From an uncultured Myxococcales bacterium (GTDB lineage Bacteria > Myxococcota_A > Bradymonadia > UBA7976 > UBA1532): a DNA stretch of 8,486 nt. The position numbers were made by a program, and so were the translations under genes. Shown here in pieces: positions 1 to 5,961 of this stretch. The notes under the pieces are model-generated. The model worked only from the letters and a program-made list of their open reading frames with translations. It did no database searches and was not told where the DNA came from. The stretch spans positions 1 to 8,486 of the forward strand of contig CALBMW010001112.1 in the NCBI GenBank assembly GCA_937896275.1. The letters are read 5' to 3'. How positions within the stretch are numbered: position 1 is the first letter of the stretch; each line of letters opens with the position of its first letter.

Positions 1-68
1 GGTGGTGGCGACAGCGGTGGTGGCGACAGCGGTGGTGGCGACAGCGGTGGCGGCGACAGCGGTGGCGG
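1..68 (+). repeat. 15-bp in-frame tandem repeat encoding GGGDS
   Basis: The unit GGTGGTGGCGACAGC occurs at 1-15, 16-30 and 31-45. A variant with one T-to-C change (GGTGGCGGCGACAGC) follows at 46-60, and a partial unit runs to about 68. The array probably continues upstream of the window. Because the unit is 15 bp, copy-number changes would lengthen or shorten the linker without shifting the frame. The single-base variation lies at a wobble position, so the peptide is unchanged. Confidence 0.9.
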
Positions 69-147
69 GTCGTGCCTCGACAGTGGCGCCTTCTGTGACG
101 ACGACAGCGAGTGCTGCAGCGGCGCGTGCTTCATCTCCTGCGAGTGA
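1..147 (+). CDS. 3' end of a Gly/Asp/Ser-repeat protein with a six-cysteine knottin-like tail (5' end outside window)
   Basis: Frame 1 reads 48 residues to a TGA at 145-147. The first 20 visible residues are four copies of GGGDS, followed by GGGS and a Cys-rich end. The six cysteines (visible residues 25, 32, 38, 39, 43, 47) are spaced C-x6-C-x5-CC-x3-C-x3-C, with acidic residues before the CC pair and SGA after it. This spacing resembles the inhibitor-cystine-knot pattern of small disulfide-rich peptides. Six cysteines and a flexible acidic linker point to an exported, disulfide-bonded protein, probably a cell-surface or secreted protein or a lipoprotein with its signal peptide upstream. I do not recognise the protein, and its function is unknown. 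Frame 2 is also open here (a run of Val/Ala/Thr), but the ordered cysteine pattern and clean stop favour frame 1. The gene ends 92 bp before ygiQ and is probably a separate transcription unit. Confidence 0.72.
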   Translation, partial: GGGDSGGGDSGGGDSGGGDSGGGSCLDSGAFCDDDSECCSGACFISCE

Positions 148-166
148 GCCGCGACCCCCGCCCCCT

Positions 167-197
167 CCCCGGCGTCCTTTGACCGCCGGCGCCGGGG
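167..197 (+). terminator. GC-rich inverted repeat after the partial CDS (possible terminator)
   Basis: CCCCGGCG at 167-174 is perfectly complementary to CGCCGGGG at 190-197, across a 15-nt loop. An alternative 10-bp palindrome CCGGCGCCGG lies at 186-195. The repeat starts about 20 nt after the upstream stop, where a terminator would be expected. There is no T tract on the + strand, so intrinsic termination is uncertain. It overlaps the candidate -35 element of ygiQ. Confidence 0.3.
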
Positions 198-207
198 CCG
201 CTACCGT
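179..207 (+). promoter_or_regulatory. Candidate sigma-70-like promoter for ygiQ
   Basis: TTGACC at 179-184 matches 5 of 6 bases of the -35 consensus. It is followed, with exactly 17 bp of spacer, by TACCGT at 202-207, which matches 3 of 6 bases of -10 including the first T, the A and the last T. This would give a leader of roughly 25 nt that contains the GAGGAG ribosome binding site at 228-233. The -10 match is weak and the call rests on spacing and position. Confidence 0.33.
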
Positions 208-239
208 CCCCAGCCCGCGACCGACCCGAGGAGTTCGCG

Positions 240-2339
240 ATGGGGATGGGTGATGTCGAGGGTTCCCGCTTCGCCGAGACCGGCCGCCGACCGCGCCGTC
301 GCGGCGACGGCCTGCCCGTGTTCTCGGGCGGGCCCGCCCACGCCCACCCCTTCCTGCCGACCCGCCGCGCCGATCTCGACGCGCGCGGCTGGGATGCGGT
401 CGACATCGTCATCGTCACCGGCGACGCCTATGTCGACCACCCGGCCTTCGGTCCGGTGCTCATCGCCCGCTTCCTCGAGGGCCGCGGCTTCCGCGTCGGC
501 ATCATCGCCCAACCCGACTGGCGCTCCGCCGACGCGTTTCGCGCCCTCGGGCGCCCGCGCCTGTTCTTCGGCGTGGCCGCCGGCAACCTCGACTCGATGC
601 TCAACCGGCTGACGGCGCAGAAGAAGAACCGCAGCGAGGATCAGTACAGCCCCGGCGGTCGGACCAACGCCCGCCCCGACCGGGCGACCATCGTCTACGC
701 CAACCGCTGTCGCGAGGCCTACAAGGACGTCCCGGTGGTGCTGGGCGGCATCGAGGCCTCGCTGCGGCGCATCGCGCACTACGACTACTGGTCGGACACC
801 GTGCGCCGGTCGATCCTCATGGACGCCAAGGCCGATCTGCTGGTCTTCGGCATGGGCGAGCGACCCATCTGGGAGATCGCCCGCCGCCTGCACGACGGCG
901 AGCCCGTCTCGGCCCTGCGCGACGTTCGGGGCACGGCCTTCATCGTCGACCGTGAGGAGGCCGCGTCGCTCGTGGCCGACGGCTCGCGCTACGTCGTGGA
1001 CGGCAAGCCGCTGGTGCTCCCGAGCTACGAGGAGGTGGTCGCCGACACCACCGCCTACGCGCGCATGGCGCGCCTCTTCCAGCACGAGACCAACCCGCAC
1101 AACGGCCGTCCGTTGGTGCAGGTGCACGGTGAGCGCGCGGTCTTCTACAACCCGCCCGCCAAGCCCCTCGAGGACGGCGTGGGCCACGGCCGCTACGACA
1201 GCGTGGCCATGGATGAGTTGTACGACCTGCCCTTCAACCGCGCGCCGCACCCCAGCTATCGCGACCCGATCCCCGCCTACGAGACCGTCAAGCACTCGGT
1301 CGTGCTGATGCGCGGTTGTTTCGGCGGCTGCACCTTCTGCAGCATCACCGAGCATGAGGGTCGCATCATTCAGAACCGCTCGGCCGAGAGCGTGTTGCGC
1401 GAGGTGCGCGCCCTGCGGCGCCAAGGGCAGCAGGGCGGCGACTTCCGCGGCACGCTGACCGATCTGGGCGGCCCCACCGCCAACATGTATGGCATGCGCT
1501 GCGAGAGCGAGGCCATCGAGTCGCGCTGCCGCAAGCTGTCGTGCGTCCACCCCGAGATCTGCCCCCACCTCGAGACGGATCACGCGCCCCTCATCGACGT
1601 GATGCGTCGAGTTCGCGCCGAGGACGGCGTCAAGCACGTCTTCATCGCGTCCGGCGTGCGCTACGACCTGGCGGAGCGTTCGCCGGAGTACGTCTCGGAG
1701 CTCGCGAAGCACCATGTCGGCGGACAGCTGAGCGTCGCGCCCGAGCACGTCTCACCCGGCGTGCTGGACAAGATGAAGAAGCCGGGCATCGCCAGCTACG
1801 AACGCTTCAAGGAGATGTTCGCCTGCGCCTCGAACGAGGCGGGCAAGGAACAGTACGAGATCCCCTACTTCATCAGCGGCCACCCCGGCTGCACGCTCGC
1901 CGACATGGTCGAGCTGGCCCTCTGGCTCAAGAAGCAGGGCTATCGGCCCCGGCAGGTGCAGGACTTCATCCCCACGCCCATGTCGGTCGCGTCGGCGATG
2001 TATCACACCGGCATCGATCCATTGACGATGCAGCCGGTCTACGTGGCCAAGGGGCTACGCGCGAAGAAGCTGCAGAAGTCGCTGCTGCTGTATTGGGACG
2101 CGGCGCAGTGGCCGCTGGCGCGCGAGGCGCTGCACGAGGCCGGGCGGAGCGATCTCATCGGCACGGCGCCGCACTGCCTGGTGCCTTACGGCCAAGCGCC
2201 CCATGGCCTCGCGCCATCGGAGGCTGGCGCGCGCGGAGCGAGCCAGGGTCCGAAGCCAGGCGGCCACGCCAAGGCCCAACGCGGATCGCGTGACACCACC
2301 GAGCGCCCCGTTCGCCGAGGCAGCACCCGCAGTCGGTGA
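240..2339 (+). CDS. ygiQ: YgiQ family radical SAM protein (UPF0313)
   Basis: This is a 699-residue protein of the YgiQ family, a widespread radical-SAM group whose reaction is not established as far as I know. The N-terminal region (about 25-340) carries the family's TGDAYVDHPAFG stretch (60-71) and a GGIEASLRR stretch. The radical-SAM cluster is CxxxCxxC at Cys360, Cys364 and Cys367, within GCFGGCTFC; these residues should ligate the 4Fe-4S cluster that cleaves S-adenosylmethionine. A second cysteine set typical of the family lies at 421, 430, 435 and 441. The C-terminal DUF3362-like part begins near 570 (QVQDFIPTPM) and ends near CLVPYG. The last 50 or so residues are basic, Gly/Arg-rich and probably disordered. 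The start at 240 is chosen because GAGGAG at 228-233 sits 6 nt upstream; an in-frame ATG at 246 is the alternative. The length is near the family norm. It converges on the GMC gene, 37 bp away, and looks monocistronic. Confidence 0.95.
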   Translation: MGMGDVEGSRFAETGRRPRRRGDGLPVFSGGPAHAHPFLPTRRADLDARGWDAVDIVIVTGDAYVDHPAFGPVLIARFLEGRGFRVGIIAQPDWRSADAFRALGRPRLFFGVAAGNLDSMLNRLTAQKKNRSEDQYSPGGRTNARPDRATIVYANRCREAYKDVPVVLGGIEASLRRIAHYDYWSDTVRRSILMDAKADLLVFGMGERPIWEIARRLHDGEPVSALRDVRGTAFIVDREEAASLVADGSRYVVDGKPLVLPSYEEVVADTTAYARMARLFQHETNPHNGRPLVQVHGERAVFYNPPAKPLEDGVGHGRYDSVAMDELYDLPFNRAPHPSYRDPIPAYETVKHSVVLMRGCFGGCTFCSITEHEGRIIQNRSAESVLREVRALRRQGQQGGDFRGTLTDLGGPTANMYGMRCESEAIESRCRKLSCVHPEICPHLETDHAPLIDVMRRVRAEDGVKHVFIASGVRYDLAERSPEYVSELAKHHVGGQLSVAPEHVSPGVLDKMKKPGIASYERFKEMFACASNEAGKEQYEIPYFISGHPGCTLADMVELALWLKKQGYRPRQVQDFIPTPMSVASAMYHTGIDPLTMQPVYVAKGLRAKKLQKSLLLYWDAAQWPLAREALHEAGRSDLIGTAPHCLVPYGQAPHGLAPSEAGARGASQGPKPGGHAKAQRGSRDTTERPVRRGSTRSR

Positions 2340-2345
2340 ACGCAG

Positions 2346-2366
2346 GGTCGGCGAAGGCGCCGAACC
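2346..2366. terminator. Short hairpin between convergent ygiQ and GMC genes
   Basis: GGTCGGCG (2346-2353), a tetraloop AAGG, then CGCCGAACC (2358-2366) forms an 8-bp stem with one bulged A. It fills most of the 37-bp gap between the ygiQ stop (2337-2339) and the GMC stop (2377-2379 on the other strand). It could serve both converging transcripts. There is no U tract on either strand, so intrinsic termination is not assured. Confidence 0.4.
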
Positions 2367-2376
2367 GACGGGGCGA

Positions 2377-3888
2377 TCAGCCGGCGATCGCCCGGCCCAC
2401 GTGCAGCCCCAACGCATAGATGGTCACTTGCGGTGGCACCCCGATCGATCCCGGCAGGAGTGATCCGTCGGCGACCCAGAGGCCCTCGACGTGGTGATGC
2501 TTCCCGTCCGACCCCACGGCGCCGCGGCGCGGGTCATCGCTCATCGCGACGGTCCCCATCGGGTGCACCGCGCTCAGGTCGAGGGCGCCCTTGTCCAATG
2601 GCAGGCCCGCGAGGGCCTCGACGTCGTCGCCGCGCCCGAGCACGCGAGCCGGCGCGCCCGGCACGAGGACGCGCTCGGCGCCCGCGGCGAACAGCAGCTT
2701 CGCGCAGCGGCTCAGGCCGCGCATCAACTCGGCGCGGTCGGCGGCGTCCGGCCAATAGTCGATCGCCACGTCCAGATCGCCCTTGGGCTCCACGGTGCCG
2801 GCCGTGTGGTCGTGCAGCATGGCGGTGAGCGCGCCGAGGTGCGCGAAGCGTGTCATCCACCGTCGATGCTCGGCGCCGTCGCCGGGGAGCATCGAGGCGA
2901 CCGTCACGGGGTGGCCGAAGGCGGGCACGATCCACGTGCGCCCACCCTCACCCTCGAAGTCGAGCCACTCGGTGCACTCATAGGTCTGCGGGATACCCTC
3001 CCAGGCGCGCACCGGCTCGCCGAAGTCACCCGCGACCAGCACGGCCGGGTGGCACCGCAGGCCGCGCCCGACCGTCCCGCTCGGATCGGGCACCCGAGAA
3101 CGCATCAGCAGCGCCGGCGTGCCGGTGGCCGACGCCGCCACGCAGATGCGCGACGCCTCGACGTGCACCGTCCCGCGGGGCTGCCGCGTCACCGGATCGA
3201 GGGCCACCGCGTCCACCCCGCGCACCCGTCCGCTGACGTGCAGCACCCTGACCGCCTGGCAGTTGGCCAGCACCTGTCCGCCGGCCGCGATGATCCGCGG
3301 CACGAACACCTTGAGCGCGTTGTTCTTGGCGTCGTAGGCGCAGCCGACCTCACAGAAGCCGCTGCCGAGGCACCCGGTGCGGTTGTGGCTCAGCCCGCCG
3401 CCCCGCCAACCCAGCGCCTCGCAGCCCGCCTGCAGCAGCCGGTTGTGGCGGTTCCAGCGCTCGGGCGCCACCGGGCTCACGGCGATCAGCGCCTCCACCT
3501 CGGCGTAGAGCGCGTCCCACGTCGCGTCGTCCAGGCGCTCGAGGGGTTGCCGCTTCGCCCAGCCCCGTCGCAGGATGGCGGGTGTGCGCTTGCACAGGTT
3601 GATGTTGTGCAGCGAGGAGCCGCCGACGCCGTGCCCCTGCACGATGCGCACGGCGCGGTCCCGCGTGGTGCGCGCGCCGGCGTGCCACAGCAGGCGCGGC
3701 AGCATGTCCTCTTCGCGCTGGCTCATCATCGCCGGCGTCACGAGCGCGCCGGCCTCGAGGACGACCACCTTCAGCCCGGCCTCGGCCGCGATGGCCGCCG
3801 CGGTCGCGCCCCCCGGGCCCGATCCGATCACGCACAGATCCGCGCGCATGCGGCCCGGGACAGGCAGCGTGCCGGCGTCGAAGATCAT
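2377..3888 (-). CDS. GMC family FAD-dependent oxidoreductase (gluconate dehydrogenase / long-chain alcohol oxidase type large subunit)
   Basis: This is a 503-residue flavoprotein that should oxidise an alcohol or sugar hydroxyl; the substrate is unknown. The FAD-binding Rossmann motif GSGPGG is at 22-27, with the ribose-binding glutamate at E45 (VVLEAG). The second FAD motif GHGVGGSSLHN is at 85-95. A Cys-rich stretch (CLGSGFCEVGCAYDAKN) resembles the GMC branch that includes gluconate 2-dehydrogenase and long-chain alcohol oxidases. The C-terminal signature has HPMGT at 442-446 and VADGS near 472-476. At 484-487 the usual Asn of the NP pair is replaced: VPPQ, with Pro485 where choline oxidase has catalytic Asn510. 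There is no signal peptide. The start is ATG at 3888, whose ATGA overlaps the TGA of the upstream fused gene, implying translational coupling; a GTG at 3897 is in frame but less likely. Export with the Tat-bearing partner encoded upstream is plausible. No cytochrome c partner lies in the window. Confidence 0.92.
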   Translation of the reverse strand: MIFDAGTLPVPGRMRADLCVIGSGPGGATAAAIAAEAGLKVVVLEAGALVTPAMMSQREEDMLPRLLWHAGARTTRDRAVRIVQGHGVGGSSLHNINLCKRTPAILRRGWAKRQPLERLDDATWDALYAEVEALIAVSPVAPERWNRHNRLLQAGCEALGWRGGGLSHNRTGCLGSGFCEVGCAYDAKNNALKVFVPRIIAAGGQVLANCQAVRVLHVSGRVRGVDAVALDPVTRQPRGTVHVEASRICVAASATGTPALLMRSRVPDPSGTVGRGLRCHPAVLVAGDFGEPVRAWEGIPQTYECTEWLDFEGEGGRTWIVPAFGHPVTVASMLPGDGAEHRRWMTRFAHLGALTAMLHDHTAGTVEPKGDLDVAIDYWPDAADRAELMRGLSRCAKLLFAAGAERVLVPGAPARVLGRGDDVEALAGLPLDKGALDLSAVHPMGTVAMSDDPRRGAVGSDGKHHHVEGLWVADGSLLPGSIGVPPQVTIYALGLHVGRAIAG

Positions 3889-5468
3889 GGCTGCCACCCC
3901 GCGGGCGCGGCGCCGGGAGGCGCGGCCAGGCGCGCATAGGGATCGGGGCGCGCCTCGCCCCCCACCCAGGGGCCGCCATAGCTCAGCGCCGGCCAGGCCT
4001 CGGGTCGCTGGTAGTAGCCCAGCATGCAGAGGTCGCGCAGGCCGCGATGAATCTGCGCCTTCAGGCCACCGGCCGCGGCGAGCGACTCGAGCCAGGCGCG
4101 GCGACGCTCGAGCGGCAGCGCCGTGAAGCGATGCAGCTCCAGGCGCAGCGCCGGACCGTGCTCGACGACGGCCAACATGCCCTTGACCTCGCGCACGAGA
4201 TCGGGCGGAAACGTCACCAGATAGGCATCGACGTTGCGCGCGACTTCACCGGGTGGTGCGGCCGGCGCCGGGGGCAACAGCGCCTCGCTCGCGGCCTCGA
4301 TCACCGCCATCGCCCAGGGCGCGAGGCGGGCCCCGCCCGGCGCGTCCGGATAGCCACTGAGGCGCAGCGCAGCGCCCCCCCCGATGAGGGCCGCGCCGCC
4401 CGCCAGGATCAGCCTCCGACGGGTGGGGCCACGGCCACCGGCCAAGCGGCGTCGCAGCGCGGCCGGCAAGCGTTCCTGCCAGGCATCGTCGTGCGGCAGC
4501 GGCGCAGCGTCGCGCGGGGTCAGCCAGAACAGCACGCGCTCACCCGGATGCCGCGCGGCCAGCAGGGCGGCCATCGCCTTGCCCGAGTAGATCGGTTCGA
4601 GCGCGATGCGCGCCGCCGCGAGCCGCTCGACCGCGGCGCGCGACGCTTCGGTGGCAACGCCGTAGGCCCGACCGACGAAGCCGTGCACCTGCGCGGGCAG
4701 CGCGCGGCACGCCGGGGGCACGTCGATGCCATGCGCGCGCAGCCAGCGGACCGCCTCGCGCTGCAAACCCATGAGGCGCCGCCGCGTGGTGAAGATGCGT
4801 TCGGTGGCCGACACCGCGTGCACCACGGTCGGCAGCCCGCCGAGAGCCACGCCCAGCGCCAGGCCGACGGCCGTACCGCCGCTGCCGAGCGGCACGTAGA
4901 GCCGGTCGGGGCACGGCAGGGCGCCCGCGGCCACCTGGACCGCCAACTCGAGGCCGCCTCGCACCGTGCCGGCCATGCCCGCGCCGGTGCTGCCACCCGG
5001 CGCGATCACCGCCGCCCCGCGCCAGGTGTGCCCGACCAGCAGCGCCGGGTGCCGCAGCGCCAACCCCACGCGTCCATGGGTGTAGGACAGGCGCGTCGGA
5101 CCCGAGGCGATGAAGGCCAGGTTGTCGAGCACCCCGCGATCGGGCGGCTCCCAGAACAGGTGCGCGTCGAGCGAGCGTTCGAGCGCCGCGGCCGCCGCCG
5201 CCAGCGCGACCAAGTGACCCGAGCCGATGGCCCCCACCGAGGCCCAGCGCGGTGCCCGGGCGAAGGGTGCCTCGGCCAGCAGGAAGTCGAGCTTGCGAAC
5301 CTTGCTCCCGCCGTGCAGCCGGGTGAGGCGGTCGTCCCGCTTGACCCCGAGCCACGCGAGATCCAGCTCGGCCGCCAGCGACGGCAGCGAATCGACGGGG
5401 CTGGGCGCGCCGACCCACCCCAGCCGCGGCAGGGCGTCGAGCGTCGCGAGCAGGGCGGCGGAGTCCAC
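3885..5468 (-). CDS. Fusion: D-cysteine desulfhydrase/ACC deaminase-like PLP enzyme + Tat signal + gluconate-2-dehydrogenase-subunit-3-like domain
   Basis: A single open frame of 527 residues from GTG 5468. Residues 20-320 are a fold-type II PLP enzyme (COG2515 type). PLP lysine K56 lies in GGSKVRKL, Ser83 sits 27 residues later exactly as Ser78 follows Lys51 in ACC deaminase, a GSGGT phosphate loop lies near 195-199, and Tyr269 and Tyr294 match the two active-site tyrosines. Ser295 after Tyr294 and Thr317 match D-cysteine desulfhydrase rather than ACC deaminase (Glu, Leu). Gly84 replaces the usual Asn. Residues 349-355 read TRRRLIL, a twin-arginine motif, followed by a Gly/Ala/Leu/Ile hydrophobic stretch. 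Residues about 380-505 resemble the small subunit of GMC dehydrogenases (YLVTFPPDLV, VVEHG, LCMLGYYQRPEAWPALSYGG). No stop separates the parts. A TTG at 5582 is also in frame, but the 37 codons before 5468 contain nine ending in A/T, unlike the near-total G/C of the gene, so I start at 5468. Its TGA overlaps the GMC ATG. The domain calls are strong; single-protein translation is less certain. Confidence 0.82.
   Translation of the reverse strand: MDSAALLATLDALPRLGWVGAPSPVDSLPSLAAELDLAWLGVKRDDRLTRLHGGSKVRKLDFLLAEAPFARAPRWASVGAIGSGHLVALAAAAAALERSLDAHLFWEPPDRGVLDNLAFIASGPTRLSYTHGRVGLALRHPALLVGHTWRGAAVIAPGGSTGAGMAGTVRGGLELAVQVAAGALPCPDRLYVPLGSGGTAVGLALGVALGGLPTVVHAVSATERIFTTRRRLMGLQREAVRWLRAHGIDVPPACRALPAQVHGFVGRAYGVATEASRAAVERLAAARIALEPIYSGKAMAALLAARHPGERVLFWLTPRDAAPLPHDDAWQERLPAALRRRLAGGRGPTRRRLILAGGAALIGGGAALRLSGYPDAPGGARLAPWAMAVIEAASEALLPPAPAAPPGEVARNVDAYLVTFPPDLVREVKGMLAVVEHGPALRLELHRFTALPLERRRAWLESLAAAGGLKAQIHRGLRDLCMLGYYQRPEAWPALSYGGPWVGGEARPDPYARLAAPPGAAPAGWQP
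4467..4477 (-). promoter_or_regulatory. Possible internal translation start (AGGA + TTG) for the Tat-bearing small subunit
   Basis: On the minus strand, AGGA (4477-4474) is followed after 4 nt (ACGC) by an in-frame TTG (4469-4467). Initiation here would give a 194-residue protein starting MPAALRRRLAGG, with the twin-arginine motif TRRRLIL at 16-22. That is a normal Tat signal peptide layout and a usual length for this small-subunit family. A second in-frame TTG at 4445 lacks a ribosome binding site. AGGA is short and its spacing tight, so this is a candidate only. Confidence 0.3.
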
Positions 5469-5475
5469 GGCGGGG

Positions 5476-5481
5476 AGTGTA
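5476..5481 (-). promoter_or_regulatory. Candidate -10 element for a leaderless transcript of the fused gene
   Basis: TACACT on the minus strand (5481-5476) matches 4 of 6 bases of the -10 consensus and lies 7 nt before the GTG at 5468. That spacing would put the transcription start at or next to the start codon. No Shine-Dalgarno sequence is visible before this GTG, which fits a leaderless message. The -35 region 17 bp upstream (TCGTCA, 5504-5499) is poor. A 7-bp inverted repeat CGGTCGC/GCGACCG (5489-5495 and 5516-5522) overlaps this region and could be an operator or chance. Confidence 0.22.
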
Positions 5482-5604
5482 CGCGGGTCGGTCGCGTGTG
5501 ACGACGCAGGACCGAGCGACCGCTCATTCTTCGATGGGAGCGCGGTCGGCGGCTGGGCTCGGCGCAAAGCGCGGCGGTCCAACCATTCGAGCGCGGGGTG
5601 CGGC

Positions 5605-5874
5605 CTACGCGTGGCCCTGCAGGTTCCACTTGTTGATCTCGGACCGGAACCACGCGTCGGCCTGCTCGGTCCACTTATAGTTCTCGCGGATGTACGCGAT
5701 GGTCGCCTTCTCGACGTCCGTGTAGGCGTCGCCGTCCTTCACCGCCTCGAGCAGCTTCGCCGCGTCAGCCTTCGAGATGCGGCCATCGCCCTTGCCGGCC
5801 ACCGACTCGTCGGCAAGGTCGAGCAGCCCACGGTCCATCTTTACGCCGTTGATCGTCTTGTAATAGCTGGCCAC
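5605..5874 (-). CDS. Small EF-hand-like protein of unknown function
   Basis: This is an 89-residue protein starting YYKTINGVKMDR, with no signal peptide or membrane segment, so probably cytosolic. Residues 27-37 read GKGDGRISKAD, which has the DG-x-I core and acidic position 12 of an EF-hand loop. The first loop position is Ala (A26) and the third is Lys (K28), so calcium binding is doubtful. A second degenerate loop, DGDAYTDVE, is at 47-55. The remainder is predicted helical and rich in Trp/Tyr/Lys (YKWTEQADAWF). I have the impression that similar small proteins occur in many proteobacteria, but I cannot name a function. The GTG start at 5874 is supported by a full AGGAGG 6 nt upstream, suggesting strong expression. 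It is divergent from fumC. The fused PLP gene starts 136 bp downstream on the same strand, so co-transcription is possible but not shown. Confidence 0.85.
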   Translation of the reverse strand: MASYYKTINGVKMDRGLLDLADESVAGKGDGRISKADAAKLLEAVKDGDAYTDVEKATIAYIRENYKWTEQADAWFRSEINKWNLQGHA

Positions 5875-5880
5875 CGGGAA

Positions 5881-5886
5881 CCTCCT
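5881..5886 (-). promoter_or_regulatory. Consensus ribosome binding site for the EF-hand-like gene
   Basis: AGGAGG on the minus strand lies 6 nt before the GTG at 5874. It fixes that GTG as the start over the in-frame ATG twelve codons further in. It is the best Shine-Dalgarno match seen in the window. Confidence 0.8.
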
Positions 5887-5925
5887 GAGGTTGACGGGCG
5901 GCGTCGCGCCGACCCTGCGCGCAGC

Positions 5926-5954
5926 AAGGTATTGAAGTACGACCGAGGAGGCAA
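5926..5954 (-). promoter_or_regulatory. Candidate promoter for the EF-hand-like gene
   Basis: On the minus strand, TTGCCT (5954-5949, 4 of 6 to -35) and TACCTT (5931-5926, 3 of 6 to -10) are separated by 17 bp. They flank the most AT-rich patch of the divergent intergenic region. The transcript would start near 5919 and give a leader of about 45 nt containing the AGGAGG. The match is weak and rests mainly on position. Confidence 0.25.
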
Positions 5955-5961
5955 CGGTGGA

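Noticed and set aside
2..253. Frame-2 ORF with Val-Ala-Thr repeats at the left edge
   Set aside because: It is the shifted reading of the 15-bp repeat. Frame 1 gives GGGDS repeats and an ordered cysteine module with a stop suitably placed before ygiQ.
201..1748. Long minus-strand frame opposite ygiQ (about 515 codons)
   Set aside because: It is antisense to a clearly recognisable YgiQ protein and its translation is a low-complexity Ala/Val/Gly/His/Arg mix without motifs. This is a GC-rich shadow.
3886..3897. GTG at 3897 as the GMC start
   Set aside because: ATG at 3888 gives the compact ATGA stop/start overlap and loses only three residues outside the conserved fold.
2491..3939. Long plus-strand frame opposite the GMC gene
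   Set aside because: The opposite strand encodes all the GMC signature motifs. This frame is His/Arg/Ala-rich with no domain pattern.
4047..5501. Long plus-strand frame opposite the fused gene
   Set aside because: Arg/Gln/Gly-rich shadow; the minus strand carries conserved PLP and small-subunit motifs.
5469..5582. N-terminal extension of the fused gene to TTG 5582
   Set aside because: Nine of the 37 codons end in A or T, unlike the gene body; there is no ribosome binding site, and the extra residues are not part of the PLP fold. It cannot be fully excluded.
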